Source of the DNA: Ga0074130 sp964499485
GTDB taxonomy: Bacteria; Pseudomonadota; Gammaproteobacteria; Burkholderiales; Rhodocyclaceae
Reading direction: 5' to 3'
Length of the DNA stretch: 64,000 bases
NCBI GenBank assembly: GCA_964499485.1
Contig: CAZCLF010000002.1
Coordinates: 62,001 to 126,000, forward strand
Shown piece after piece: positions 32,628 through 40,712 of this stretch (its first letter is position 1; each line of letters begins with the position of its first letter). The translations under genes and the position numbers were made by a program. Below the pieces are notes generated by a model. The model ran no database searches. It was not told the origin of the DNA and saw only the letters and a list, made by a program, of their open reading frames with translations.

Positions 32628-32912
32628 ATGCAGCATCTGACACAGATCGAGAGCCTAATCAAAATGGCTAACCAGATTGGCGGCTTCTTTAATAATTACA
32701 ACGACCGTGATCTCGCTCGGCGTGAAGTAGCCAACCATCTGGAAAAGTTCTGGGAGCCACGCATGCGTCACATGATTCTGGATTACAACGACAAACACCG
32801 CACGCTGAACAACGACCTGCTGCCACTGGTCCGTGAAGCTTTGAAAATCCTGCCGTCACCACCGCTCCCCAACATCATCCGCGTGGCACGTACCGCAAGC
32901 CCACAGCTCTGA
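32628..32912 (+). CDS. fdsD: Formate dehydrogenase delta subunit-like protein (FdsD), orphan
   Basis: A 94-residue protein with the layout of FdsD, the small subunit of soluble NAD-dependent molybdenum formate dehydrogenase: LIKMANQIGGFF near residue 10, REVANHLEKFWEPRMRHMIL in the middle and LLPLVREALKIL before the end. FdsD is needed to mature the FdsA subunit. The usual partners fdsG, fdsB, fdsA and fdsC are absent from this window. A strong terminator follows directly. Neighbours include an FdsR-like LysR gene and the molybdate transporter genes, which suits a molybdoenzyme role. Confidence 0.8.
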   Translation: MQHLTQIESLIKMANQIGGFFNNYNDRDLARREVANHLEKFWEPRMRHMILDYNDKHRTLNNDLLPLVREALKILPSPPLPNIIRVARTASPQL

Positions 32913-32942
32913 GCTTTCCACTATCCCTTGCTCTGCCCTCTT

Positions 32943-32975
32943 AGCCGCTGTAGTCAGACTACAGCGGCTTTTTCT
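32943..32975 (+). terminator. Intrinsic terminator after fdsD
   Basis: A 12-bp stem (AGCCGCTGTAGT and its complement) around CAG is followed by TTTTTCTT. It ends fdsD and could also serve the convergent LysR gene. Confidence 0.93.
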
Positions 32976-33012
32976 TATCCGATAGCGTTAGGGTGCCTTC
33001 GGACTACATCAC

Positions 33013-33927
33013 TCACACCACCTGAATCAGACGGTCAAAGCGGCTCTGCAGATCGATACCACGCGAGAGTTCAAGCATGGCAGCTGTCATCGGCGGATAA
33101 GAATTTTGCTTGCGCACAACCAAGCCAATCTGGCGCGAGAGTTCAGGCACGATCTGTACAACACAAATCTCTTGGCGCAGCTCAATCAGACTGAGCACAC
33201 TGTGCGGCACAACAGCGCATAAGTTGCTACAGCGAATTTGCGAGTACAAACCAAAGATCGAGTCCGTCTCCATCTTCACGCGCGGCATCACCCCTGCCTG
33301 ACGAAAAGCTGTATCGATGATGCGGCGGCTTTGCATATTGCTGGTCAGCAGACATAGCGGTAACTCAGCAACTTCAGCCCAGTCGAGGTGCGTGCGTCCC
33401 TTCAGCATGCTGTCATCACGCGTCATCAGCACATAGCGCTCGACATACAGCGGATGAACAGTAAAGCCTGCCAACGCCGTATCCGACAGATAGGTAATAC
33501 CAAAATCGAGTTCGCAGCTATCCAGCCGCCGTGCAATCTCCTGCGATGGCAGGGAGAGGATGGAAAAATCTATCCCTTCATACTGCTCCTGACACGGCGT
33601 AGACAGCAAAGGCACAACCGGCATAGTGGTTGGAATCGCACCAATGCTGAGCGACCCTTTCAGGTTGCTGTGCGCACTCATGGCCTCTTGGCGCATCGCC
33701 TCATAGCTGGCGAGCAAATGCTGCGCCCAGCCCACCACCTTTTCACCTTCCTCAGTTAGCCCTTCATAGCGACGTCCGCGTCTGACGAGGTGCAGGTCCA
33801 GCTCTTTCTCTAAATTACGAATAGCCGTGGACAAGGCTGGCTGCGACACGTGGCAGCGTTCGGCGGCGCGGGCGAAATGGCGCACTTCAGCAAGGGTGAC
33901 CAAATATTTGAGCTGACGGATAAACAT
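33013..33927 (-). CDS. LysR-family regulator (FdsR-like)
   Basis: A 304-residue LysR-type regulator. The DNA-binding region reads LKYLVTLAEVRHFARAAERC then HVSQPALSTAIRNLEKEL. The effector domain includes GSLSIGAIPTTMPVVPLL and LDFGITYLSD. The ARAAERCHVSQPALS form is typical of regulators found beside formate dehydrogenase fds operons. ATG at 33927 is favoured over 33945. It converges on fdsD and is divergent from modA, so it may govern formate or molybdate genes. This is inference from family and position. Confidence 0.82.
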   Translation of the reverse strand: MFIRQLKYLVTLAEVRHFARAAERCHVSQPALSTAIRNLEKELDLHLVRRGRRYEGLTEEGEKVVGWAQHLLASYEAMRQEAMSAHSNLKGSLSIGAIPTTMPVVPLLSTPCQEQYEGIDFSILSLPSQEIARRLDSCELDFGITYLSDTALAGFTVHPLYVERYVLMTRDDSMLKGRTHLDWAEVAELPLCLLTSNMQSRRIIDTAFRQAGVMPRVKMETDSIFGLYSQIRCSNLCAVVPHSVLSLIELRQEICVVQIVPELSRQIGLVVRKQNSYPPMTAAMLELSRGIDLQSRFDRLIQVV

Positions 33928-34146
33928 GTGAGCAAAGAGAATCAATGTGAAATCAGAGCATACGTCAGATGATACGAAATTAGCTTTTGGCCATGATGGC
34001 CTTGTCAGTCACGTCCATTTTTTGTATAGTCATCGCTATTCCCTTACAGATATATCGAAAGACATAACGCCACAGCTTAACTAAACGCAAAATTAATTAC
34101 TTAATATCTTTTTATATAACTTACACAACAAATTCCGTCGTACTTC

Positions 34147-34171
34147 GTTATATCTATAAAGATACGATAAC
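34147..34171. promoter_or_regulatory. Candidate ModE-type operator upstream of modA
   Basis: GTTAT and ATAAC form the ends of an imperfect palindrome with ATCT and AGAT arms inside. It resembles the AT-rich TATAT-type ModE sites and lies about 40 bp before the modA ATG. The match is by eye only. Confidence 0.4.
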
Positions 34172-34209
34172 TCACCTCATTCACCGCCGCACTTTCAACT
34201 GACGAACGC

Positions 34210-34953
34210 ATGAAAACTTTACTGACCGCCCTGATAGCGATGGCGTGCATCACCAACGCCAACGCTGAAGAAACCCAAATCGCCGTTGCCGCCAACTTTG
34301 CAGCGCCCGTACAAAAGATTGCTGCGGAGTTCGAAAAGCAAACGGGACACAAAGCGATCATCGCAACAGGTGCGACAGGTAAGTTCTACGCTCAGATCGT
34401 GAACGGGGCACCATTTGACATCCTGCTGGCTGCAGATGACGAAACCCCAGCCAAGCTGGAAAAGGAAGGCCAGTCAGTCACCGGGAAGCGCTTTACCTAT
34501 GCGATTGGCAAACTGGTGCTATGGTCACCCAAGCCTGCCATCGTGGATGTCAATGGTGATGTACTTAAGCGGGGAGGTTTCGACCATCTCTCGATTGCCA
34601 ACCCGAAGGTGGCCCCCTATGGTGCCGCTGCCGTCGAAACGCTAAAGGCACTCGGTGCCTACGAAACGGTTCAAGCCAAACTGGTGATGGGCGAAAACAT
34701 CGCGCAGACACACCAGTTTGTAGCCACGGGTAATGCCTTGCTTGGCTTTGTTGCGCTGTCGCAAGTGCTTAAGGATGGGAAGATTGATGGTTCTTCATGG
34801 GTTGTGCCGGAGAAGCTCTATTCGCCGATCCGTCAAGATGCCGTGCTGCTCAATAGAGGTAAGGACAACAAGGCAGCAGCAGCCTTCCTCGAGTTCCTGA
34901 AGAGTAACAAGACGGCAAAGGAGATTATCCTCAGCTACGGCTATAGCCACTGA
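34210..34953 (+). CDS. modA: Molybdate-binding periplasmic protein
   Basis: A 247-residue ABC receptor. The signal peptide is about residues 1-19 (MKTLLTALIAMACITNANA, cleavage after Ala). The mature part has IAVAANFAAPVQKIAAEFEK and GATGKFYAQIVNGAPFDILLAADDE, the ligand loops seen in ModA. APYGAAAVETLKALG and GENIAQTHQFVATGNALLGF follow. It binds molybdate or tungstate and delivers it to ModB. There is a 97-bp gap to modB with no terminator visible, so modABC is probably one transcript. A ModE-like dyad sits in the promoter region. Confidence 0.94.
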   Translation: MKTLLTALIAMACITNANAEETQIAVAANFAAPVQKIAAEFEKQTGHKAIIATGATGKFYAQIVNGAPFDILLAADDETPAKLEKEGQSVTGKRFTYAIGKLVLWSPKPAIVDVNGDVLKRGGFDHLSIANPKVAPYGAAAVETLKALGAYETVQAKLVMGENIAQTHQFVATGNALLGFVALSQVLKDGKIDGSSWVVPEKLYSPIRQDAVLLNRGKDNKAAAAFLEFLKSNKTAKEIILSYGYSH

Positions 34954-35050
34954 GCGCCAAAACACGCACTGTCGTGACCGACCTGGCTGATCGCGGCCTC
35001 TTCTGGCCGACTTTTAGGGTCGACTCGCTGTCTGTCGCTACAATTGCGCT

Positions 35051-35737
35051 ATGAACTTCACCCCCCAGGATTGGTCAGCCATCCGCCTAACCCTTGAGCT
35101 GGCCAGCCTCACGACCTTGCTACTCATCCTGTTCGGCACCCCACTTGCATGGTGGTTGTCGCGCACGACATCGCGTACCAAGCCGCTTTTTGTTTCGCTG
35201 GTAGCGATGCCACTGGTGCTACCACCAAGTGTGATCGGCTTTTATCTGCTTGTTTTCATGGGCCCGAATGGACCACTAGGTCAGTTGATGGATCAACTAG
35301 GAATTGGCCGTCTACCCTTTTCCTTCGGTGGTTTGCTGCTTGCCTCTTGCATCTATTCATTGCCCTTCGTCATACAACCATTGCAGAATGCCTTCGAAGC
35401 CATCGACGAGCGCATGTACGAAGCCGCGGCCACACTAAGGGCAAGCCCGTTGGACCGCTTTTTCACGGTGGCAGTACCGCTGGCTAAGCCGGGATTCCTT
35501 ACTGCAGCAGTGCTGGGCTTTGCACACACTGTTGGCGAATTCGGCGTGGTATTGATGATCGGCGGCAACATCCCGGACAAAACTCGCGTTGTCTCAGTAC
35601 AGATTTACGACTATGTCGAGGCACTTGAGTACAGCGACGCCCATCGTCTGGCAGCACTCATGTTGATATTTGCTTTCATCGTTCTCTTTCTTCTCTACAC
35701 ACTCAACCCGTCAAAAAAGAAAGCCTCTGCCGCATGA
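35051..35737 (+). CDS. modB: Molybdate ABC transporter permease
   Basis: A 228-residue inner-membrane permease with five to six hydrophobic helices. The family pattern is visible: TLELASLTTLLLILFGTPLA near the start, LPLVLPPSVIGFYLLV (here preceded by VAMPLVLPPS), and the ATPase-contacting loop EAAATLRASPLDRFFTVAVP with the conserved Glu-Ala-Ala. The C-terminal part has FAHTVGEFGVVLMIGGNIPD. ModB forms the membrane channel with ModC. Its stop overlaps the modC start by 4 bp. Confidence 0.94.
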   Translation: MNFTPQDWSAIRLTLELASLTTLLLILFGTPLAWWLSRTTSRTKPLFVSLVAMPLVLPPSVIGFYLLVFMGPNGPLGQLMDQLGIGRLPFSFGGLLLASCIYSLPFVIQPLQNAFEAIDERMYEAAATLRASPLDRFFTVAVPLAKPGFLTAAVLGFAHTVGEFGVVLMIGGNIPDKTRVVSVQIYDYVEALEYSDAHRLAALMLIFAFIVLFLLYTLNPSKKKASAA

Positions 35738-36798
35738 TTGAGGCTGACTTCCACCTCGGACTACCGGGATTCTCACTCGAGGCACACATCACATTGCCCA
35801 GCCGTGGTGTCACTGCATTGTTCGGCCCCTCGGGCTCGGGCAAAAGTACGCTACTCCGCTGCATTGCCGGATTGCACAAGCCTCAACATGGCAAGTTGAT
35901 CGTCGATGGCGAAGTCTGGCAAGACGCTGCACACTTTCTGCCGCCACATAAGCGCCCCGTTGGCATGGTGTTTCAAGATGCCGCCTTATTCCCCCATCTG
36001 AACGTCCAGCAGAATCTTGACTACGGTGCCAAGCGTTGCCGGAGCAAAGCCGGCGGCACAGAGCACCTGATTGAGCTACTCGGCATAGGGCATCTACTGC
36101 AACGGCGTACGGACACCTTGTCGGGTGGTGAGAAGCAGCGTGTAGGCATCGCGCGCGCATTATTTTCTGCACCCAAAATGCTATTGCTTGATGAGCCACT
36201 TGCTGCGCTCGATGGGCAACGTAAGGCAGAACTATTGCCCTATCTCGATCAGCTGCATCAGCAGCTGGATATCCCCGTTATCTATGTGAGCCATGCTCCA
36301 GAAGAGGTAGCACGGCTCGCAGATTACATCGTGCAACTTGGCAACGGTCGTGTTATCCGCGCCGGCGAAGCCATTGATATTTTTCCAGCACTACTGCACC
36401 CACTGAGCCAAGAAGAAGGTGTATTTACCCTCCTCGTCGGCACGATTGAGCTGCACGATACCCACGACTACTTAACGCAAATCAGCATCGGAACGGATCG
36501 TGTATGGATGCGCTTTATCAATCGCCCTATTGGAAGCAAAGTACGGTTGCGCTTGCTCGCTCGAGACGTCAGCCTGAGCCTGAACCCTGGAGCACGGGAA
36601 AGCAGCATACTCAATACGCTGCAGACCGAAATAGCGAGTCTCGAGGAAACAGCACCAGGACGAACGCTTGTGCGCCTAACACTCAATAACGGTCCCGAAC
36701 TACTCTCACGAATCACAACACGCTCAGCACGCGCATTACATTTACAGCCGGGACAACTAGTGTATGCGCAGATCAAGGGCGTCGCGCCAATGGAGTAA
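35734..36798 (+). CDS. modC: Molybdate ABC transporter ATPase
   Basis: A 354-residue ATP-binding subunit. Walker A is FGPSGSGKSTLLRCIAGL near residue 30, the signature is LSGGEKQRVGIARALF and Walker B is MLLLDEPLAALD. The C-terminal third is a molybdate-binding TOBE (mop-like) domain, ending with LHLQPGQLVYAQIKGVAPME, which senses intracellular molybdate and can inhibit transport. It overlaps modB by 4 bp. Its stop is only 3 bp from the stop of the convergent short modE. Confidence 0.95.
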   Translation: MIEADFHLGLPGFSLEAHITLPSRGVTALFGPSGSGKSTLLRCIAGLHKPQHGKLIVDGEVWQDAAHFLPPHKRPVGMVFQDAALFPHLNVQQNLDYGAKRCRSKAGGTEHLIELLGIGHLLQRRTDTLSGGEKQRVGIARALFSAPKMLLLDEPLAALDGQRKAELLPYLDQLHQQLDIPVIYVSHAPEEVARLADYIVQLGNGRVIRAGEAIDIFPALLHPLSQEEGVFTLLVGTIELHDTHDYLTQISIGTDRVWMRFINRPIGSKVRLRLLARDVSLSLNPGARESSILNTLQTEIASLEETAPGRTLVRLTLNNGPELLSRITTRSARALHLQPGQLVYAQIKGVAPME

Positions 36799-36800
36799 GG

Positions 36801-37202
36801 CTATTCCTCCGCTTCGAGAGCACGCTCTGCCGGTGGCTGTAGATAACGGCTGAACTCGGCAAAGTCTACAGACAAGGCCTGAGCGGCCTTCAATTCCATG
36901 GCACGATAGCGCGCCAGTATATTCATACCAAACTCGGTGAGTTGGGCACCGCCCCCACGGCTGCCACCTGTATTGGTAGTCACCAAGGGCTCAATGAAGG
37001 CTGCGTTGGTTGCCTCAACCAGCAACCAGGCTCGGCGATAGGACATGCCCATTTCCCGAGCGGCCGCTGAAATGGATCCGGTTCGGGCAATACGCTCTAA
37101 CAGCTCAGAACGGCCTGGCCCCAGAGCTGTCATTTCACTGAACAAAACACGCAGACGCGGTCCATGACGGCTTGATTGTGTGGAGGTTTTCTTTTTTGGC
37201 AT
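36801..37202 (-). CDS. modE: ModE N-terminal domain protein without mop domains
   Basis: A 133-residue protein that matches only the winged-helix DNA-binding half of ModE. The core is LGPGRSELLERIARTGSISA then AAREMGMSYRRAWLLVEATN, followed by TNTGGSRGGGAQLTEFGMNI. Full ModE (about 260 residues) adds two mop domains that bind molybdate; these are missing here. A longer start at 37214 adds four residues. It converges on modC and likely controls the mod genes, but molybdate sensing would need another domain or partner. Confidence 0.82.
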   Translation of the reverse strand: MPKKKTSTQSSRHGPRLRVLFSEMTALGPGRSELLERIARTGSISAAAREMGMSYRRAWLLVEATNAAFIEPLVTTNTGGSRGGGAQLTEFGMNILARYRAMELKAAQALSVDFAEFSRYLQPPAERALEAEE

Positions 37203-37266
37203 GGCGCAGATCATGCCACAAGGGCATTCACTTCAAAAATCGAACCAAATGATGAGATCACAAAAG

Positions 37267-37293
37267 AAAAGAGCCGCTCAAGGCGGCTCTTTT
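37267..37293 (-). terminator. Intrinsic terminator after rplI
   Basis: The stem AAAAGAGCCGC with its complement has a 5-nt loop, followed by a T-rich stretch on the minus strand. It closes the rpsF-priB-rpsR-rplI operon. Confidence 0.92.
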
Positions 37294-37312
37294 CAGTCAC
37301 AGTGCAGGCAGA

Positions 37313-37762
37313 TTACTGCTCGGCCACCACGGTCACAGTCACGCTCACCAGTACATCGGTATGCAGCGAAATTTCAACAGCAGTATCACCAATGGTCTTC
37401 AGCGGACCATTTGGCAGGCGAACAGCAGCCTTATCAATCTTGGTGCCCTTGGCGCTCAGCGCTTCAGCTACGTCAGCAGTGCTAACGGAACCGAACAGAC
37501 GACCATCCACACCCGCCTTACGAGCGATGGTGACAACTTGACCTTCAACCTTGGCGGCTTCAGCTTGTGCAGCAGCCAGCTTTTCAGCAGCCAGCTTTTC
37601 CAGCTCGGCACGACGGGCTTCGAAGTGAGCCAGATTTTCCGGGGTCACGCGCTTGGCCTTGCCTTGCGGGATCAGGAAGTTACGAGCATAGCCATCCTTG
37701 ACCTTGACCACATCGCCCAGGCCGCCGAGGTTAACCACTTTTTCCATCAGAATAATTTGCAT
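37313..37762 (-). CDS. rplI: 50S ribosomal protein L9
   Basis: A 149-residue L9. The N-terminal rRNA-binding domain reads MQIILMEKVVNLGGLGDVVK and VKDGYARNFLIPQGKAKRVT. A long helix rich in Ala and Glu (EKLAAEKLAAAQAEAAK) links it to the C-terminal domain with GVDGRLFGSVSTADVAEAL. Length is normal (E. coli L9 is 149). It is the last gene of the rpsF operon here, followed by a terminator rather than by dnaB. Confidence 0.97.
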   Translation of the reverse strand: MQIILMEKVVNLGGLGDVVKVKDGYARNFLIPQGKAKRVTPENLAHFEARRAELEKLAAEKLAAAQAEAAKVEGQVVTIARKAGVDGRLFGSVSTADVAEALSAKGTKIDKAAVRLPNGPLKTIGDTAVEISLHTDVLVSVTVTVVAEQ

Positions 37763-37777
37763 GGTTCAGTCCTCCGC

Positions 37778-38053
37778 TTATTGGTGCAGGTCGGTGTACG
37801 GCATCAGGGCCAGGAAACGGGCACGCTTGATGGCGGTCGACAGTTGACGTTGGTAGCCAGTCTTGGTGCCGGTGATACGTGCCGGCATGATCTTGGCGTT
37901 TTCGGTGATGAAGTCCTTCAGGATGTCCACATCCTTGTAATCGACTTGTTCAATCTTTTCTGCGGTGAAGCGGCAGAACTTACGGCGCTTGAACATGCTG
38001 CGACCTTTGTCGTCCTTACGCTTATTTGCGCCATTCTTCGGCTTAAATGCCAT
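37778..38053 (-). CDS. rpsR: 30S ribosomal protein S18
   Basis: A 91-residue S18. The core is FCRFTAEKIEQVDYKDVDIL, then DFITENAKIMPARITGTK and QRQLSTAIKRARFLALMPYT, all highly conserved. The N-terminal tail (AFKPKNGANKRKDDKGRS) is longer than in E. coli. Its ATG lies inside the end of priB (overlap about 11 bp). Confidence 0.97.
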   Translation of the reverse strand: MAFKPKNGANKRKDDKGRSMFKRRKFCRFTAEKIEQVDYKDVDILKDFITENAKIMPARITGTKTGYQRQLSTAIKRARFLALMPYTDLHQ

Positions 38054-38372
38054 GATTAATTCCTTCCTTGAATTCGATCGAGGTTACGTGCAGTACCAGG
38101 CTTCTGTTCTTGAGGCTTTTAGCGGCGAGAAATCCCGTTGCGCTACACAAGCTGCCGGCATTCATGCCAGAAAGTAGCGTTGCCAGCGACCCCAGTGCAA
38201 CACAGGCCATTTCACAATCTACTTTGCGCTTGCTCCCCGCTTCGACTTGTTCAGACTCATGTTGCAGCTTGAACTCAATCACTGGCACGCCAGCCGGGGT
38301 GTAGCGAACGGCACCTCTTTCAATCACCTGCCCGTCTAAGGTGAGCAGATTACGAGGCGTCTCGTCCGTCAT
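38043..38372 (-). CDS. priB: Primosomal replication protein N (PriB)
   Basis: A 109-residue OB-fold protein similar to SSB, which helps PriA restart stalled forks. It shows NLLTLDGQVIERGAVRYTPA, GVPVIEFKLQHESEQVEAG, and the C-terminal strand NRSLVLHVTSIEFKEG. Its position between rpsF and rpsR is the classic one. The start at 38372 is close behind the rpsF stop at 38377, and its end overlaps rpsR. Confidence 0.92.
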   Translation of the reverse strand: MTDETPRNLLTLDGQVIERGAVRYTPAGVPVIEFKLQHESEQVEAGSKRKVDCEMACVALGSLATLLSGMNAGSLCSATGFLAAKSLKNRSLVLHVTSIEFKEGINHGI

Positions 38373-38376
38373 TGCT

Positions 38377-38757
38377 TCATTCTGCAGTAGCGGCTGCCTC
38401 CGGCTTGGTTTCAGCAGCAGGCGTCAGCGACTTGGACTTTTCTTCCTTCATCATCGGCGACGGAGCGGTAACAGCCTTGTCCATCTTGATGGTGAGGTGA
38501 CGCAGCACTGCATCGTTAAACTTGAATGCGGTCTCAAGCTCAACCAGCGTAGCGCCGTCGACTTCGATGTTCATCAGCACGTAGTGAGCCTTGTGCACCT
38601 TCTGGATCGGATAAGCCAGTTGACGACGGCCCCAATCTTCCAGACGGTGGATTTGACCTGCATGCGAGGTCACGAGCGTCTTGTAACGCTCAATCATCGC
38701 CGGGACCTGTTCGGACTGGTCCGGGTGGACGATGAATACAACTTCATAATGGCGCAT
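38377..38757 (-). CDS. rpsF: 30S ribosomal protein S6
   Basis: A 126-residue S6. It begins MRHYEVVFIVHPDQSEQVPA and has HRLEDWGRRQLAYPIQKVHK followed by AHYVLMNIEVDG. The C-terminal tail is rich in Ala, Glu and Lys, as usual. The start at 38757 follows AAAAGGAGTT; the open frame to 38850 is not S6. It is the first gene of the operon, with its promoter probably in 38760-39000. Confidence 0.97.
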   Translation of the reverse strand: MRHYEVVFIVHPDQSEQVPAMIERYKTLVTSHAGQIHRLEDWGRRQLAYPIQKVHKAHYVLMNIEVDGATLVELETAFKFNDAVLRHLTIKMDKAVTAPSPMMKEEKSKSLTPAAETKPEAAATAE

Positions 38758-39015
38758 GAAAACTCCTTTTGGATAGTGAGCCCCCCCGCATGCGTACGGG
38801 TGGAGCAAGGTGGAAAGCCGGCTATTATAACCAGATAATCTCGCTGACACAAGGCTTTAGGCGCTTTAAAGGGAAGCGGCCAGGCAATCGGGGTAATTGG
38901 GCTGAGGATATAGCTTTGCATCGATGCATACACAGGTGGTTTTTCTGTCAAACTGCAAAAATGCGTGCAAAATCAATGCACAAAATCACGAAAAACCTTT
39001 ATTAATCAAGACAAG

Positions 39016-39849
39016 ATGATCAAATCGCCTTTTCCGGATCTCGACAGCTGGGTAATGTACTTCGGTGAAGCTGACATCCCTGTGCTGCGCCATACCGTGC
39101 AGGAGCTCGACAAGCTGCGAGAACGTGCCTCGAGCATTAACGCACGCACGCTATCGACCATCATCCTTGGCGATCCACTGATGACGCTGCGCGTACTGGC
39201 TTACATCGAGAGTAAGCGAAGCAAGCGTCAGGCGACCGATATCACGACCATTGAACGCGCCTTGGTCATGATTGGTATGGAGCCATTTTTCCGTGATTTC
39301 CAGCATATTCCACTGGTTGAGGATCAGCTTAAGGAACACCCGAAAGCGCTCTTATGGCTGCTCCGCGTGATCAAGCGTTCCCGCCAAGCCTCTGGTTGGG
39401 CGCGCGACTGGGGCTTGATGCGCAAGGATTTAGACGTTGATGAGATCACCGTCGCCGCCCTGCTCCACGATACGGCTGAGTTACTCATGTGGAGTTTTGC
39501 CCCAACCTTGGCGCTACAAGTCAGAGAAAAGCAGAACGCCGACAAGCACTTGCGCAGCATCAACGCACAGCAGGAAGTTTATGGCATCGCCTTGCATGAC
39601 CTGCAAATTGATCTGGCACGGACCTGGCATTTGCCAAGCCTGCTGATCAGCATGATGAATCATGGTGACGAAGAGGAAACTCAACGCGAATTGAATGTGC
39701 GCTTGGCCGTCGATCTGGCTCGTCACTCGGCCAACGGTTGGGATGATGCGGCGCTACCCGACGACTACAAGGCCATTACGGAGCTCCTGCATATCAACCA
39801 TGAGACCTTGTTCAAAAAATTAGGCATCGAAGGACCATCCCAAAGCTAA
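39016..39849 (+). CDS. HDOD-domain protein
   Basis: A 277-residue HDOD (HD-related output domain) protein. Family segments are VLRHTVQELDKLRERASSIN near the start, ILGDPLMTLRVLAYIESKRS, TTIERALVMIGMEPFFRDF and VAALLHDTAELLMWSFAPTL. The HD pair survives as HD in LLHDTAE, but the full metal set of an HD hydrolase is not obvious. HDOD proteins serve in signalling, often in motility or stress. The ATG at 39016 is chosen over 38965. Its neighbour downstream is FliD-like. Confidence 0.8.
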   Translation: MIKSPFPDLDSWVMYFGEADIPVLRHTVQELDKLRERASSINARTLSTIILGDPLMTLRVLAYIESKRSKRQATDITTIERALVMIGMEPFFRDFQHIPLVEDQLKEHPKALLWLLRVIKRSRQASGWARDWGLMRKDLDVDEITVAALLHDTAELLMWSFAPTLALQVREKQNADKHLRSINAQQEVYGIALHDLQIDLARTWHLPSLLISMMNHGDEEETQRELNVRLAVDLARHSANGWDDAALPDDYKAITELLHINHETLFKKLGIEGPSQS

Positions 39850-39906
39850 GACAAATCCAAGCAGGATAGGATCGCGCTTGCTATAGTGTCATGACGCACT
39901 AACCCA

Positions 39907-40698
39907 TTGATCCAGAACGCCACCTTGAATATCAACGACCTTGCCAGCTCACTAAGCGCCTATGCCTCTGCCGATGCCATCGGTCAGACGGCTCGAACGC
40001 GCACGTCCAGCGGCAGTGATGCGATCAGCAAGGCGCTCGGTCAGGCTAGTGAACGCCTCAACCAACAGCGAGACTCGGCGCAGGTACGCTTGTCTGTTTT
40101 CGGGCAAATCAAATCTGCAGTCGCTGAATTGCAAAGCAGCAGCAAGGCACTGACTGACGAAACCAATACCGATACTGCAGAAGAGGCCAAAAAAGCAGCA
40201 CAGAACTTTGTCTCTGCTTTCAACACGGCACGCACTGTTGCCAACCGCGCAATCAATGGTGATGGCGGAACGGAAGGCGCATTAGCCACGGATAGCCGCG
40301 CGCGCGCAGCCGCCAACGAAGTCAATCGTTCGCTTGATCGCAGCAATAGTAAAGCGCTGAGTGCCATTGGCATTACGACCAATCAAAACGGTACGCTGAG
40401 CCTCGATAAGCAGAAGTTTGAGCAGGCACTTCAAAGTGCACCACAACAGGTCAGCGACACCTTGGCAGCAGCAGGCCAACAAGTAGAGCAATCAACAACA
40501 CGCCAACTACAAAATACGAGCAACGTGAGCCGCTCTATTAGCACGCTAAACACGCAGGTACGCAACCTGGAAAGTCAGCAGGCGAATCAGCAAAATTTAA
40601 TTGATCTGATGCAGCGCTCAACCGAGCAAGCGAATAATCGCCTCAATGCCATTAGCGCCAGCGGTATCGCGTTCTATCAGAAGATTTTTAACCTCTAA
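39907..40698 (+). CDS. FliD-like protein lacking the cap domains
   Basis: A 263-residue protein starting at TTG 39907, or TTG 39925. The first 90 residues resemble the N-terminal coiled-coil region of flagellar cap protein FliD (QVRLSVFGQIKSAVAELQ). The rest resembles the FliD C-terminal part: FVSAFNTARTVANRAINGDG, LSAIGITTNQNGTLSLDKQK, and a coiled coil ending with LNAISASGIAFYQKIFNL. The large D1-D3 cap domains of FliD (normally 450-500 residues in all) are absent. No other flagellar genes lie in the window. It is convergent with uup. Family call by eye. Confidence 0.6.
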   Translation: MIQNATLNINDLASSLSAYASADAIGQTARTRTSSGSDAISKALGQASERLNQQRDSAQVRLSVFGQIKSAVAELQSSSKALTDETNTDTAEEAKKAAQNFVSAFNTARTVANRAINGDGGTEGALATDSRARAAANEVNRSLDRSNSKALSAIGITTNQNGTLSLDKQKFEQALQSAPQQVSDTLAAAGQQVEQSTTRQLQNTSNVSRSISTLNTQVRNLESQQANQQNLIDLMQRSTEQANNRLNAISASGIAFYQKIFNL

Positions 40699-40712
40699 AA
40701 CCTTCACAACGC

